Of a stretch of DNA of 64,000 nucleotides, positions 1 to 7,847 are shown piece by piece (position 1 is the first letter of the stretch; the number at the start of each line of letters is the position of its first letter). Under the pieces are notes generated by a model, which saw nothing but the letters and a program-made list of their open reading frames with translations, had not been told where the DNA came from and did not search any database. The DNA lies in NCBI GenBank assembly GCA_905234665.1, contig CAJOIV010000001.1, forward strand, positions 31,150 through 95,149, written 5' to 3'. Origin of the DNA: an uncultured Bacteroidales bacterium (GTDB lineage Bacteria; Bacteroidota; Bacteroidia; Bacteroidales; P3). The position numbers were made by a program, and so were the translations under genes.

Positions 1-2
1 TC

Positions 3-632
3 CTGTCCGACAACAGTCTCCCCGGCATGGGATTGGACTCCCTCGGACACGACAATGCCTACTTAGCCCTCTTTGCACAATCGCGCTCCGACACCTACGA
101 CGACCCCTACTTCCCCACCAAGGGACTCCGTTCCGACCTCCAGGCCCGCTTCTTTTTCCCGGCTTTCATCATGCCGACACCCTTCTTCTACACACTCTCG
201 GGCAACATCGGTGCGGCGCTCTCGACCGGCCGCTTCACATTCCAGCCCTACGCCGCCGCGCGCTATGTCAGCATCACTTCCGCCCCCTACATGAACGCCC
301 TGTCGGTCACCGCCTCCTCACGCATTTTCGAGCATCAGATTCCTTTCATAGGACTTGGCGACGCCGTAATCTGCCAGCGGCTAATATCGACGGCGGGACT
401 TTCCCTTCGGATGAATGTAACTGGCAAACATTACATTGCGCTCCTCGGCCAGGCACTGCACCAGAGCGACGAACTCTACAGCCACTTCCTCGCCGACCGT
501 TCCTCGTCGGCCCTGGGCCTCGGCCTCGAATACGCCTACCGCTCGCCCGTGGGACCCTTGCGCCTCATAGGCCACTGGTCCACCTTCGACCACAAATTCG
601 GCCTGCTCCTCAACCTCGGCGTGGACTTCTAA
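3..632 (+). CDS. C-terminal part of an outer-membrane beta-barrel protein (5' end outside window)
   Basis: The open frame runs in from the window edge, so the ATG at 27 in the ORF track is probably internal. The 201 visible residues alternate polar and hydrophobic/aromatic strands, contain the phrase DPYFPTKGLRSDL, and end in a terminal Phe (LGVDF), the C-terminal signature recognised by the BAM complex. The YFPTKG phrase followed by barrel strands is typical of BamA/TamA-like (Omp85, surface-antigen) domains, which in Bacteroidota are often fused to a patatin phospholipase; the N-terminal domain is not visible, so that part is inference. It is followed directly by a post-stop repeat and three-hairpin element. 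Confidence 0.7.
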   Translation: MSDNSLPGMGLDSLGHDNAYLALFAQSRSDTYDDPYFPTKGLRSDLQARFFFPAFIMPTPFFYTLSGNIGAALSTGRFTFQPYAAARYVSITSAPYMNALSVTASSRIFEHQIPFIGLGDAVICQRLISTAGLSLRMNVTGKHYIALLGQALHQSDELYSHFLADRSSSALGLGLEYAYRSPVGPLRLIGHWSTFDHKFGLLLNLGVDF

Positions 633-633
633 A

Positions 634-725
634 GAACTGTAAGCTGTGAGTTTTGAGTTTTGAGTGGGGCGCCAGCCACTCCTCCCCTAAGTTAGGGGAG
701 GTGCCCGAAGGGCGGAGGAGTGTGT
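634..725 (+). repeat. post-stop repeat tail plus three-hairpin interspersed element, copy 1
   Basis: Two bases after the upstream stop codon begins a purine-rich tail (gaactgtaagctgtgagttttgagttttgag), followed at 675-725 by a structured element. The outer stem CACTCCT/AGGAGTG encloses two hairpins: CCCCTAA-G-TTAGGGG and GCCC-GAA-GGGC. A second copy sits at 7155-7207 and a degenerate one at 5063-5117, each just downstream of a gene's stop codon and on that gene's strand. It could act as an RNA 3'-end structure or transcription terminator, or be a non-autonomous repeat; function is not shown by the sequence. Confidence 0.75.
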
Positions 726-736
726 CTTTCAATTCC

Positions 737-1357
737 CTAGAGCGGCATCCAGATGACCTTTTTGGTCTCGAAAAACTCCTCTTCGTAGAAGTCGGTGATG
801 TCCCATGTGCGGACTTTCTTTCGGAAGGGAGCCAGCTCGGCGGTGAGATCGCCGCCCTTGAGGTAGAGGATGCCGTTGCGCAGATTGTGGAAATGGCAGT
901 CCGACACTTTCCCCCGCACCCACTTGGTGAATTCCGACAGGTCGGTGACGGCACGAGAGACGATGAAGTCGAACTCCCCTTCGACTTGCTCTGCGCGGAT
1001 TTGCTCGGCGCGGGCGTTCTCGAGCCCGAGCTTGTCGATGACATCGCTCACCACCTTGATTTTCTTTCCGATGGAGTCGACCAGGAGGAATCGAGCATGG
1101 GGGAACATGATGGCCAACGGGATGCCCGGGAAACCGCCGCCGGTGCCCACATCGAGCACTTCGGCCATGGTCTTGAAGGGCTGCACCTTGGCGATGGCGA
1201 GGCTGTGGAGGACGTGGTGCTCATAGAAATGCTCCATGTCCTTGCGCGAGATGACGTTGATCTGGGCGTTCCACTCCTCATACAAAGGCAGCAGGGCGGC
1301 AAACTGTTCCCTCTGCCGCCCCGTAATCTCCGGGAAGTATTTCAGAATGAGATCCAA
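737..1357 (-). CDS. rsmG: 16S rRNA (guanine-N7)-methyltransferase RsmG
   Basis: The 206-residue protein matches RsmG (GidB), which methylates G527 of 16S rRNA using S-adenosylmethionine. The SAM-binding loop LDVGTGGGFPG lies at residues 68-78, and the N-terminal EEWNAQINVISRKD is characteristic of Bacteroidota members. The length is normal. The start codon is TTG at 1355-1357: no ATG lies near, and the family alignment begins at this residue. That TTG is the last unit of the AT-rich repeat separating it from the sigma-factor gene, so the repeat seems to have replaced the original start. It is downstream of the sigma gene on the same strand and probably cotranscribed. Confidence 0.93.
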   Translation of the reverse strand: MDLILKYFPEITGRQREQFAALLPLYEEWNAQINVISRKDMEHFYEHHVLHSLAIAKVQPFKTMAEVLDVGTGGGFPGIPLAIMFPHARFLLVDSIGKKIKVVSDVIDKLGLENARAEQIRAEQVEGEFDFIVSRAVTDLSEFTKWVRGKVSDCHFHNLRNGILYLKGGDLTAELAPFRKKVRTWDITDFYEEEFFETKKVIWMPL

Positions 1358-1387
1358 TTCTCAATTCTCAATTTTCAATTCTCAACT
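1358..1387 (-). repeat. TTGAGAA-type degenerate tandem repeat between sigma factor and rsmG
   Basis: The whole spacer between the sigma stop codon and the rsmG TTG start reads, on the minus strand, as units of gttgagaa/ttgaaaa/ttgagaa. Similar units follow sdaA (7113-7142) and guaA (about 61980-62020). All lie immediately 3' of a stop codon in the same orientation. Confidence 0.7.
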
Positions 1388-2248
1388 CTACAGGTACGCC
1401 TGCAGGTGTTTGCTCTTGCTGCTGACGCGAAGGCGTTTGATGCCTTTCTCCTTGATTTGGCGGACACGCTCGCGTGTGAGGCCGAACTTCATGGCAATCT
1501 CGTCGAGGCTCAGGGCGTGAGGCATGCCGATGCCGAAGTACATCTTGATGACCTCGCGCTCATACTCGGTGAGGGTCGAGAGGGCGCGCTCAATCTCTTG
1601 CGAGAGTGACTCCTGCATCAGGGCGCTGTCGGTGGGCGGGGTGTCCTCGTTGGGCAGCACGTCGACGAAGTTCACGTCCTCGTCGGCCACGAGGGGTGCG
1701 TCGATGGAGATGTGGCGGCCCGAGATGCCGAGGATGCTCTTGATTTTCTCCTCGGGGATGCCGAGCATCTCGGCCAGCTCCTCCTCCGATGGCGGGCGCT
1801 CGAGTTCCTGCTCGAGACGGCTGATTTCCTTCTTGAGTTTGTTGAGGGCTCCGAGCTGGTTGGAGGGCAGGCGCACGATGCGCGAGTTCTCGGCGATGGC
1901 CTGGAGGATGGACTGGCGGATCCACCACACGGCATAGGAGATGAACTTGAAGCCACGGGTCTCGTCGAAACGCTTGGCGGCCTTGATGAGACCGACATTA
2001 CCCTCGTTGATCAGGTCGGGCAGGGAGAGGCCCTGGTTCTGGTACTGCTTGGCCACAGAGACAACGAAACGCAGGTTGGCCTTCGTCAGTCGGTCGAGCG
2101 CGGCCTGGTCGCCTTGCTTGATGCGCTGGGCCAGCTGCACCTCTTCCTCGGGCGAGAGAAGCTCCTCGCTGCATATATCCTGCAGGTACTTGTCCAACGA
2201 CTTAATGTCTCTGTTAGTGATAGAATGGGTAATTTTCAGTTGTCTCAT
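1388..2248 (-). CDS. rpoD: primary RNA polymerase sigma factor (RpoD/SigA type)
   Basis: The 286-residue sigma-70 protein starts at MRQLKIT; the ORF track extends 129 codons further upstream, but that extension is low-complexity intergenic DNA. Region 1.2 occupies about residues 8-45. The region 2 core ([20 protein letters not shown], then [10 protein letters not shown]) is intact, regions 3 and 4 follow, and the C-terminal helix-turn-helix is [18 protein letters not shown]. Absence of region 1.1 and of the proteobacterial insertion is normal for the Bacteroidota housekeeping sigma factor, which recognises TTTG/TAnnTTTG promoters of the kind seen in this window. It is transcribed divergently from ffh. 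Confidence 0.93.
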   Translation of the reverse strand: MRQLKITHSITNRDIKSLDKYLQDICSEELLSPEEEVQLAQRIKQGDQAALDRLTKANLRFVVSVAKQYQNQGLSLPDLINEGNVGLIKAAKRFDETRGFKFISYAVWWIRQSILQAIAENSRIVRLPSNQLGALNKLKKEISRLEQELERPPSEEELAEMLGIPEEKIKSILGISGRHISIDAPLVADEDVNFVDVLPNEDTPPTDSALMQESLSQEIERALSTLTEYEREVIKMYFGIGMPHALSLDEIAMKFGLTRERVRQIKEKGIKRLRVSSKSKHLQAYL

Positions 2249-2393
2249 AAATCCGCTTTTTTTATCCTTTTTTACCCATGTAACGCGGAATTGCCGAAAA
2301 TGTTTCATGGAAAAGAAAAAAAGTTTTATTTTCATTTCCCTCTCCATTGCCGCCCCCTCGCCGACGCCTCGTAACGGAGTTTTTTCTTCCATG

Positions 2394-2481
2394 TTTGTTC
2401 TTCGTTTGTTCTTCGATTGTATTCCGTTTTGAAAACGAAGAAGAATCGAAGAACAATCGAAGAACAAACGAAGAAGAAACG
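2394..2481. repeat. 88-bp palindromic array of eight 11-bp units
   Basis: Between the divergent sigma and ffh genes lie eight exact 11-bp units, each ending in CG: tttgttcttcg twice, attgtattccg, ttttgaaaacg, then aagaagaatcg, aagaacaatcg, aagaacaaacg and aagaagaaacg. The left half is the reverse complement of the right half; 2398-2420 and 2453-2475 form a perfect 23-bp inverted repeat. The unit length is close to one helical turn. Longer arrays with the same 11-bp rule lie at 29597-29813 and 63699-63906. The rest of 2249-2640 shows no gene. Confidence 0.85.
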
Positions 2482-2627
2482 AGCCCACGGCAAAGGCGCG
2501 GCAAAGCCGCCCCGACCCCATAGGAAAGTTGCGGCATAAGGAGGGAAGCCTGTTGGGGATGCCACAAAAACGACAGGCCTTTTCCTGCAGTGACGGATGG
2601 ACTTTCTGCCCCGTTAGCCAATCAAGT

Positions 2628-2658
2628 TTGGCCATATAAAAAAAAAGTTGTATATTTG
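2628..2658 (+). promoter_or_regulatory. Bacteroidota-type promoter of ffh
   Basis: TTTG at 2628-2631 and TATATTTG at 2651-2658 are separated by 19 bp, matching the TTTG-N19-21-TAnnTTTG consensus. The ffh start codon follows 28 bp downstream. Confidence 0.85.
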
Positions 2659-2686
2659 CACTTCATTAGACAGACACGAAGACGAT

Positions 2687-4018
2687 ATGTTCGAAAGTAT
2701 TAGTAGCAAGATAGAGAAAGCGTTACACACGCTGCGCGGAAAAGGAAGCATCACCGATATTAATGTCGCCGAGACCGTCAAGGAGGTGCGCAAGGCCCTG
2801 CTGGACGCCGACGTGAGCTACCCCGTGGCAAAAGAATTTACCGACAAGGTGAAGGCCGAAGCCATGGGCCGCAACGTCATCCAGAGCATCGAACCCGGAC
2901 AGTTGATGGTGAAGATTGTCCACGAGAAACTGACCGAGCTGATGGGCTCGGAGGCCGTGGATATCAACATCAAAAGCCAAGCCGGACAGCCCGCAGTCAT
3001 CCTCATCGCCGGCTTGCAGGGTTCCGGTAAGACCACCTTCAGCGCCAAGCTGGCCTACCACCTGAAGAACAAACGGGGCAAGAACGTCATGCTCGTTGCG
3101 GGCGACGTGTACCGTCCCGCCGCCGTCAGCCAGCTGCAGACCCTCGGCGAGCAGGTGGGCGTGCCCGTCTTCACCGAGGAGGGCAACACCAACCCCGTCG
3201 ACATCGCCCAGAAGGCCCTGCGCGACGCAAAACTGAAGGGCGTCAACGTGGTCATCGTCGATACCGCCGGCCGCTTGGCTGTCGACGAGCAGATGATGGA
3301 CGAGATTGCCAGCCTGAAGGAAAACCTCAAGCCGCAGGAGACCCTCTTCGTGGTCGACTCGATGACCGGCCAGGACGCCGTGAACACCGCCAAGGCCTTC
3401 AACGAGCGCATCGACTACGACGGCGTGGTGCTCACCAAACTCGACGGCGACACCCGCGGCGGCGCGGCCCTCACCATCCGCTACTCCGTCCAGAAACCCA
3501 TCAAGTTCGTCGGCATCGGCGAGAAGATGGACGCCCTCGACGTGTTCCACCCCGACCGCATGGCCAACCGCATCCTCGGCATGGGCGACGTGGTCTCCCT
3601 CGTGGAGCGCGCCCAGGAGCAGTACGACGAAGCCGAGGCCCGCAAGATACAGAAGAAACTCATCCACAACGAGTATAACTTCGAGGACTTCCTCTCGCAA
3701 ATCGCCCAGGTGAAGAAGATGGGCAGCATGAAGGACCTCATCGGCATGATTCCCGGCATGGGCAAACTGACCAAAGACGTGGAGATTGGCGACGACGCCT
3801 TCGTGCCCATCGAGTCGATGATCGGCAGCATGACCCCCTACGAGCGCCGCAACCCCTCGTGCCTCAACGGCAGCCGCAAACAGCGCATCGCCGCCGGCAG
3901 CGGCCGCAGCATCCAGGAGCTCAACCGCTTCCTCAAGCAGTTCGAGGAGACACGCAAGATGATGCGCACCATCAGCACCAAAGGCAAACTCCCCCAGCCC
4001 CAACGCCGCAGGCGGTAG
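2687..4018 (+). CDS. ffh: signal recognition particle protein Ffh
   Basis: The 443-residue protein is the SRP54 GTPase that binds 4.5S RNA and signal sequences for cotranslational membrane targeting. The N domain is followed by the G domain with P-loop GLQGSGKTTF, the DTAGRL motif and TKLDGDTRGGAAL, then an M domain with the RNA-binding GSRKQRIAAGSG. The start MFESISSKIE was chosen over the track's upstream ATG at 2648 because that ATG overlaps the promoter. The C-terminus ends in a basic tail (QPQRRRR) instead of a long Met/Gly-rich extension. The length is typical. Confidence 0.95.
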   Translation: MFESISSKIEKALHTLRGKGSITDINVAETVKEVRKALLDADVSYPVAKEFTDKVKAEAMGRNVIQSIEPGQLMVKIVHEKLTELMGSEAVDINIKSQAGQPAVILIAGLQGSGKTTFSAKLAYHLKNKRGKNVMLVAGDVYRPAAVSQLQTLGEQVGVPVFTEEGNTNPVDIAQKALRDAKLKGVNVVIVDTAGRLAVDEQMMDEIASLKENLKPQETLFVVDSMTGQDAVNTAKAFNERIDYDGVVLTKLDGDTRGGAALTIRYSVQKPIKFVGIGEKMDALDVFHPDRMANRILGMGDVVSLVERAQEQYDEAEARKIQKKLIHNEYNFEDFLSQIAQVKKMGSMKDLIGMIPGMGKLTKDVEIGDDAFVPIESMIGSMTPYERRNPSCLNGSRKQRIAAGSGRSIQELNRFLKQFEETRKMMRTISTKGKLPQPQRRRR

Positions 4019-4055
4019 AAGAAAACTAAAAGGTAAAAAAAAAGGGCGGGAACCA

Positions 4056-4090
4056 CTCACACATTCACACATTTACACATTCAAACATTC
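4056..4090 (+). repeat. ACACATTC-type octamer tandem repeat
   Basis: Between ffh and folD, degenerate 8-bp units (acacattc, acacattt, acacattc, aaacattc) run up to the folD start. This is a simple repeat; no other function is visible. Confidence 0.6.
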
Positions 4091-4098
4091 ATCATACT

Positions 4099-4968
4099 AT
4101 GCAGATTTTAGACGGCAAGGCTTTGGCCCTGCAAATCAAAGAAGAGATAGCCAACGAAGTGCGCCAGCTGAGAGCCAAAGGCATGCGCGCGCCCCATTTG
4201 GCAGCAGTAATCGTCGGCACCGACGGTGCCAGCCAGACCTATGTGGCCAACAAAGAGAAATCCTCGCACGAGGTGGGATTCACCTCCTCGGTCTACCGCA
4301 TGGCCGAAAGCACCACAGAGGAGCAGCTTCTCGAGACCATCCAGTTCCTCAACAACGACGAGGAGATTGACGGATTCATCGTCCAGCTGCCCCTGCCCAA
4401 GCACATCAACGAGCAGAAGGTCATCAACGCCATCTCGCCCGACAAGGACGTGGACGGTTTCACCCCCATCAACATCGGCCGCATGGTGCTGGGCGAAGAG
4501 GCTTTCGTCCCCGCCACCCCGATGGGCATCTGCACCCTCCTACAGCGCTACGGCGTGCCCACCAGCGGGCAGCACTGCGTGGTGCTGGGCCGCAGCAATA
4601 TCGTCGGCACTCCTGTGGCCAACCTGCTCAGCCGCAAAGGCGTGGACTGCACCGTCACCCTCTGCCACAGCCGCACCAAAAACCTGCCCGAACTGACCCG
4701 CCAGGCCGACATCCTCGTGGCAGCCATCGGCAAGCCCAAGTTTGTCACCTCCGACATGGTCAAGGAGGGCGTCACCATCATCGACGTGGGCATCCACCGC
4801 ATTCCCGACGACACCAAGAAGAACGGCTACAGCATCATCGGCGACGTGGACCACGCCAATGTCGACAAGCATTGCAGCGCCGTGACCCCCGTTCCCGGCG
4901 GCGTCGGCCCCCTCACCATCGTCTCACTCCTCCAGAACACTCTGAAAGCCTACAAAAAGAAGCTGTGA
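4099..4968 (+). CDS. folD: bifunctional methylenetetrahydrofolate dehydrogenase / methenyltetrahydrofolate cyclohydrolase
   Basis: The 289-residue cytosolic enzyme interconverts 5,10-methylene- and 10-formyl-tetrahydrofolate. The catalytic Tyr...Lys pair appears in TYVANKEKSSHEVGF, the substrate loop in DKDVDGFTPINIGRM, the NAD(P) motif in GRSNIVGTPVANLL, and the C-terminal signature in TPVPGGVGPLTI. The length is standard. The gene ends in AAG CTG TGA; the 14 bases aagctgtgagtttt across that stop recur in the repeat tail at 641-654, so the stop codon appears to come from an inserted repeat. Confidence 0.95.
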   Translation: MQILDGKALALQIKEEIANEVRQLRAKGMRAPHLAAVIVGTDGASQTYVANKEKSSHEVGFTSSVYRMAESTTEEQLLETIQFLNNDEEIDGFIVQLPLPKHINEQKVINAISPDKDVDGFTPINIGRMVLGEEAFVPATPMGICTLLQRYGVPTSGQHCVVLGRSNIVGTPVANLLSRKGVDCTVTLCHSRTKNLPELTRQADILVAAIGKPKFVTSDMVKEGVTIIDVGIHRIPDDTKKNGYSIIGDVDHANVDKHCSAVTPVPGGVGPLTIVSLLQNTLKAYKKKL

Positions 4969-5117
4969 GTTTTAAGTGATGCGACAGCCAGCTGCTCCCC
5001 CTATGAGAGCGGTCTCCAGTGGAGACCGCGAGGGCGACGAGGCGAATAGTCCGAGGAGCCGAGCCACTCCTTGCCTCCAAATCCTCCTCATGCTCCCCGA
5101 AGGGGGGAGGAGTGTGT
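4966..5117 (+). repeat. post-stop repeat with extra hairpin and degenerate three-hairpin element, copy 3
   Basis: The tail begins at the folD stop (tgagttttaag). At 5009-5029 a perfect hairpin GCGGTCTCC-AGT-GGAGACCGC is inserted. At 5063-5117 the flanks gccactcc and ggaggagtgtgt of copies 1 and 2 are recognisable, with the second hairpin as CTCCCC-GAA-GGGGGGAG, while the first hairpin has decayed to tgcctccaaatcctcctca. No gene is seen in this spacer. Confidence 0.6.
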
Positions 5118-5124
5118 CAGAAAC

Positions 5125-5814
5125 TCAAACCTCCAAAAGATAAACAAGCAACGTGCCACCGCGGACCATGAAGGTCTCAGCGGTGGCTTCATTTAATGTC
5201 CCTTGCCACCACTGCGTGAGGCAGCGTCCGTCGACAGGCCACTTCAGCCCTTCCAGCGTGACAGGCACATCGGGCGTGAGCGAGATGATGGACACTTGCT
5301 GCCCTGGCCACGTCGCGATGCGGGCCTCGCCCCGCACGGGGAGGAATGTGCCATAATCCGTCAGCAGGCGGAACGCGATTCCGGGGTACTGCTCCATATA
5401 ATATGCCAGCAGGCTGATGTTCCCCAGCGTGTGGTCCTCCCTCAGCCCTGTTGCCCCGAGAATCGTGATGCAGTCAGACTGCACCCCCTCGACAGCGCGG
5501 GCATCCCGTTGGGACCCGGAGGAGCGTAATTCCTTCACCACATACTTCACCGACTTGGTCAAGTCGTTGTATTCCTGTTCCTCCACCTTGACCCGCACGA
5601 AGTCGATTCCCATGGCCTCGGCCTCTTTCAACACCTCGGGCGAGAGAGAGTCCCCGTCGCCCACCACGGCGACCGGCTGCCGTCCTTTCCCTTCCCACCT
5701 GATGTATTTTTCGAATGCCCCGTCACAGCAGACCACCCTGTCGGCGGCTGCGAGAGTGTCGAGAAGACTCTTTCTTTGCGGGAAATCCCCATTGGCTATT
5801 ATCGTGATATTCAT
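5125..5814 (-). CDS. thiN: thiamine pyrophosphokinase
   Basis: The 229-residue protein converts thiamine to thiamine diphosphate with ATP. The start MNITIIANGDFP was preferred to the longer ORF because the upstream codons overlap a promoter. Family motifs are CCDGAFEKY near residue 35, the metal/ATP-binding VGDGDSLSPE, and LGATGLREDHTLGNISLL in the centre. The last third is the beta-rich thiamine-binding domain. It is divergent from the serine dehydratase gene and seems to be a single-gene unit; no TPP riboswitch-like leader was recognised. Confidence 0.88.
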   Translation of the reverse strand: MNITIIANGDFPQRKSLLDTLAAADRVVCCDGAFEKYIRWEGKGRQPVAVVGDGDSLSPEVLKEAEAMGIDFVRVKVEEQEYNDLTKSVKYVVKELRSSGSQRDARAVEGVQSDCITILGATGLREDHTLGNISLLAYYMEQYPGIAFRLLTDYGTFLPVRGEARIATWPGQQVSIISLTPDVPVTLEGLKWPVDGRCLTQWWQGTLNEATAETFMVRGGTLLVYLLEV

Positions 5815-5850
5815 AACAATTGGACGCTTGTGCAGAAAAGTATCCGAATG

Positions 5851-5858
5851 CAAAAGTA
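5851..5858 (-). promoter_or_regulatory. -7 element for thiN
   Basis: On the minus strand this reads TACTTTTG, the TAnnTTTG -7 element, followed by 36 bp to the thiN ATG. No good upstream TTTG is visible. Confidence 0.6.
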
Positions 5859-5889
5859 CAAATAATCCCGCAATATCGGAAAAAAATCG

Positions 5890-5897
5890 TACTTTTG
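5890..5897 (+). promoter_or_regulatory. -7 element for sdaA, start codon only 9 bp away
   Basis: TACTTTTG is followed by nine bases and then the ATG of the serine dehydratase gene. With initiation a few bases downstream of this element, the transcript would carry almost no 5' leader. Confidence 0.65.
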
Positions 5898-5906
5898 CAG
5901 TTTGGT

Positions 5907-7115
5907 ATGGAATCCATCAAGAAGATATACAAGCGGGGCTACGGCCCTTCGAGCAGCCACACGATGGGGCCCCACAGGGCCGCGGAGCTCTTCAAGGGAA
6001 GGGCGCCACAGGCTGTGCGCTACCGCGTGACGCTCTACGGCTCACTCGCCGCCACCGGCAAGGGACACCACACAGACATGGCCATCCGCCGCGGCCTCGC
6101 GCCCACGGATGTGGAGATTGTGTGGAAGCCCGACATCGTCAAGCCTTTCCACCCCAACGGGATGCTTTTCGAAGCACTGGACGCCGACGGCAACACAATG
6201 AAAGACTGGCTGGTGTACAGCATCGGCGGCGGCGACCTCTCTACTGAGAAGGGTCTCGTTCCGATAGATATACCTGCCAGCGGGTTCCCCGTCTACCCCC
6301 ACAACACCATGACCGAAGTCATGGAATACATGGCGAAAGAAGGCCTCGGTTTCTGGGAGTATGTAGAGCGTCACGAGGATGAGAGCCTGTGGGACTACCT
6401 CGAAGCCATGTGGCAGCAGATGCAGCTGACCATCGAGGCCGGACTGCAGAACGACCGCGTCATCCCCGGCGGCCTGCACCTGCGCAGCAAAGCACACCAA
6501 TACTATATCCGCGCCTCGGCATTCAAGCCTTCCCTCCAGAGCCGCGCGCTGGTGGCCGCCTATGCCCTCGCCACCAGCGAGGAGAACGCCTACGGCGGCA
6601 TGATTGTCACCGCACCCACCTGTGGCTCGTCGGGCGTGCTCCCCGCCGTGCTCTACCACCTGAAGAAAGCCCACAACTTCAGCGACACAGAGATACTCCG
6701 CGCCATGGCTACAGCGGGCATCTTCGCCAACGTCATCAAGTCCCTGGCCTCCATCTCGGGTGCCGAAGTGGGCTGCCAAGGTGAGGTGGGTAGCGCCTGC
6801 GTGATGGCCGCCGTGGCCGCCAACCAACTCTTCGGCGGGAGCCCCCAGCAGATAGAATACGCCGCCGAGATGGCCATGGAGCACAACCTGGGCCTGACCT
6901 GCGACCCGATGTGCGGACTTGTCCAGATTCCCTGCATCGAACGCAATGCCATGGCCGCCCTCCGCGCCCTCGACATCAACATCTACGCCATGATGAGCGA
7001 CGGCAAGCACATCATCTCTTTCGACAAGGTGGTGCGCACCATGAACCGCACCGGCAAGGACCTCCCCAGCCTCTACCGCGAGACCTCGATGGGCGGCCTG
7101 GCCGTGGATAATTGA
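5907..7115 (+). CDS. sdaA: L-serine ammonia-lyase, single-chain iron-sulfur type
   Basis: The 402-residue [4Fe-4S] enzyme deaminates L-serine to pyruvate and ammonia. It starts at MESIKKIYKRG; the signature GPSSSHTMGPHRAAE lies at residues about 13-27. Cysteines for the cluster are in TAPTCGSSGVLPAV and CDPMCGLVQIPC. N-terminal (beta) and C-terminal (alpha) domains are fused as in the bacterial one-subunit enzymes. The track's longer ORF would start upstream of the promoter. The stop codon TGA lies inside an inserted aattgagaattg repeat, so the natural C-terminus may once have been slightly different. Confidence 0.92.
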   Translation: MESIKKIYKRGYGPSSSHTMGPHRAAELFKGRAPQAVRYRVTLYGSLAATGKGHHTDMAIRRGLAPTDVEIVWKPDIVKPFHPNGMLFEALDADGNTMKDWLVYSIGGGDLSTEKGLVPIDIPASGFPVYPHNTMTEVMEYMAKEGLGFWEYVERHEDESLWDYLEAMWQQMQLTIEAGLQNDRVIPGGLHLRSKAHQYYIRASAFKPSLQSRALVAAYALATSEENAYGGMIVTAPTCGSSGVLPAVLYHLKKAHNFSDTEILRAMATAGIFANVIKSLASISGAEVGCQGEVGSACVMAAVAANQLFGGSPQQIEYAAEMAMEHNLGLTCDPMCGLVQIPCIERNAMAALRALDINIYAMMSDGKHIISFDKVVRTMNRTGKDLPSLYRETSMGGLAVDN

Positions 7116-7242
7116 GAATTGGAAAATGAGAATTGAAAATTGAAACCCGCGATAGCCACTCCTCCCCTAAGTTAGGGGAGGTGCCCCAAAGGGGCGGAGG
7201 AGTGTGTTAAGAACTAAGAATTAAGAGCTAAGAAGTAAGATA
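7113..7242 (+). repeat. post-stop repeat and three-hairpin element, copy 2
   Basis: After the sdaA stop come units of ttgagaattggaaaatgagaattgaaaattg, then at 7155-7207 the structured element: outer stem CACTCCT/AGGAGTG, first hairpin identical to copy 1, second hairpin GCCCC-AAA-GGGGC. Compared with copy 1 (GCCC-GAA-GGGC), the second stem is one pair longer with both sides changed together, which supports real base pairing. Further heptamers (aagaactaagaattaagagctaag) follow, up to the next gene. Confidence 0.75.
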
Positions 7243-7260
7243 AATAAAGACACAAGAAAT

Positions 7261-7794
7261 ATGAAGAAAATCATCCCTTCCCTTTTCCTGATGGTTGCCG
7301 CCCTCGGCGCCAGCGCCCAGACCCAGGCCACGGAAGAGCCTGTACGCAACCTTCAGTTCTCACTCCCCATCTGGCCCGAAAAGGTGTGGCCGTCGGAGTA
7401 CGCCAACTACAACAACGACGTGCACAACTGCTGCGAATGGCTGCTCAACGCCGCGGCGGGCTACAACGCTCCCAAGCGCGAGGAATGCACCAATTTCCTC
7501 CTTCGTTGGCTGGAAGGCTCACCGGAAGTGAGAGTCTATCTTGTCGACGGCCTGGTAGACGTGAACAACCCCGACCTTCTCATTGCTTATATCGCCGCCT
7601 GGACGCGCCACGAACTCGACAATCCCGAGGACAGCCCCCTGATCTGCGCCAACGTGGCAGTGGACGAAATGCTGAAGTACTACGATGAGAACAGCCAAGT
7701 CATCGGGAAGTCCAAGCTGGTCAAGAAACTGCTGAAACTCCGTTCCCAGAGCAAACTCGCCCCATACGTGAAGCAATGCCTGCTGGGAAAATGA
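7261..7794 (+). CDS. exported protein of unknown function
   Basis: I do not recognise a named family. The 177-residue product has a Sec signal peptide (MKKIIPSLFLMVAALGASAQ, cleavage likely after Ala-Ser-Ala). The mature part is about 157 residues, rich in Trp, Asn and acidic residues, predominantly helical in appearance, with a vicinal CC at HNCCEWLLN and two more Cys. It resembles small conserved periplasmic hypotheticals of Bacteroidota. It sits upstream of a lipoprotein on the same strand, with repeat-derived spacers on both sides. Confidence 0.75.
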   Translation: MKKIIPSLFLMVAALGASAQTQATEEPVRNLQFSLPIWPEKVWPSEYANYNNDVHNCCEWLLNAAAGYNAPKREECTNFLLRWLEGSPEVRVYLVDGLVDVNNPDLLIAYIAAWTRHELDNPEDSPLICANVAVDEMLKYYDENSQVIGKSKLVKKLLKLRSQSKLAPYVKQCLLGK

Positions 7795-7847
7795 AAAAGG
7801 ATCAACCCTCAACCTAATTCCTCATTTCTCATTCCTAATTCCTAATT

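Noticed and set aside
2394-2481. CRISPR-like array
   Set aside because: Units are 11 bp with no unique spacers, the arms are inverted rather than direct, and no cas genes are present.
2249-2635. N-terminal extension of the sigma-factor ORF
   Set aside because: It covers the 11-bp repeat array and low-complexity DNA. The family begins at MRQLKIT, giving the normal 286 residues.
5815-5906. TPP riboswitch near the thiamine pyrophosphokinase gene
   Set aside because: The leader is only a few tens of bases and lacks the conserved thi-box segments.
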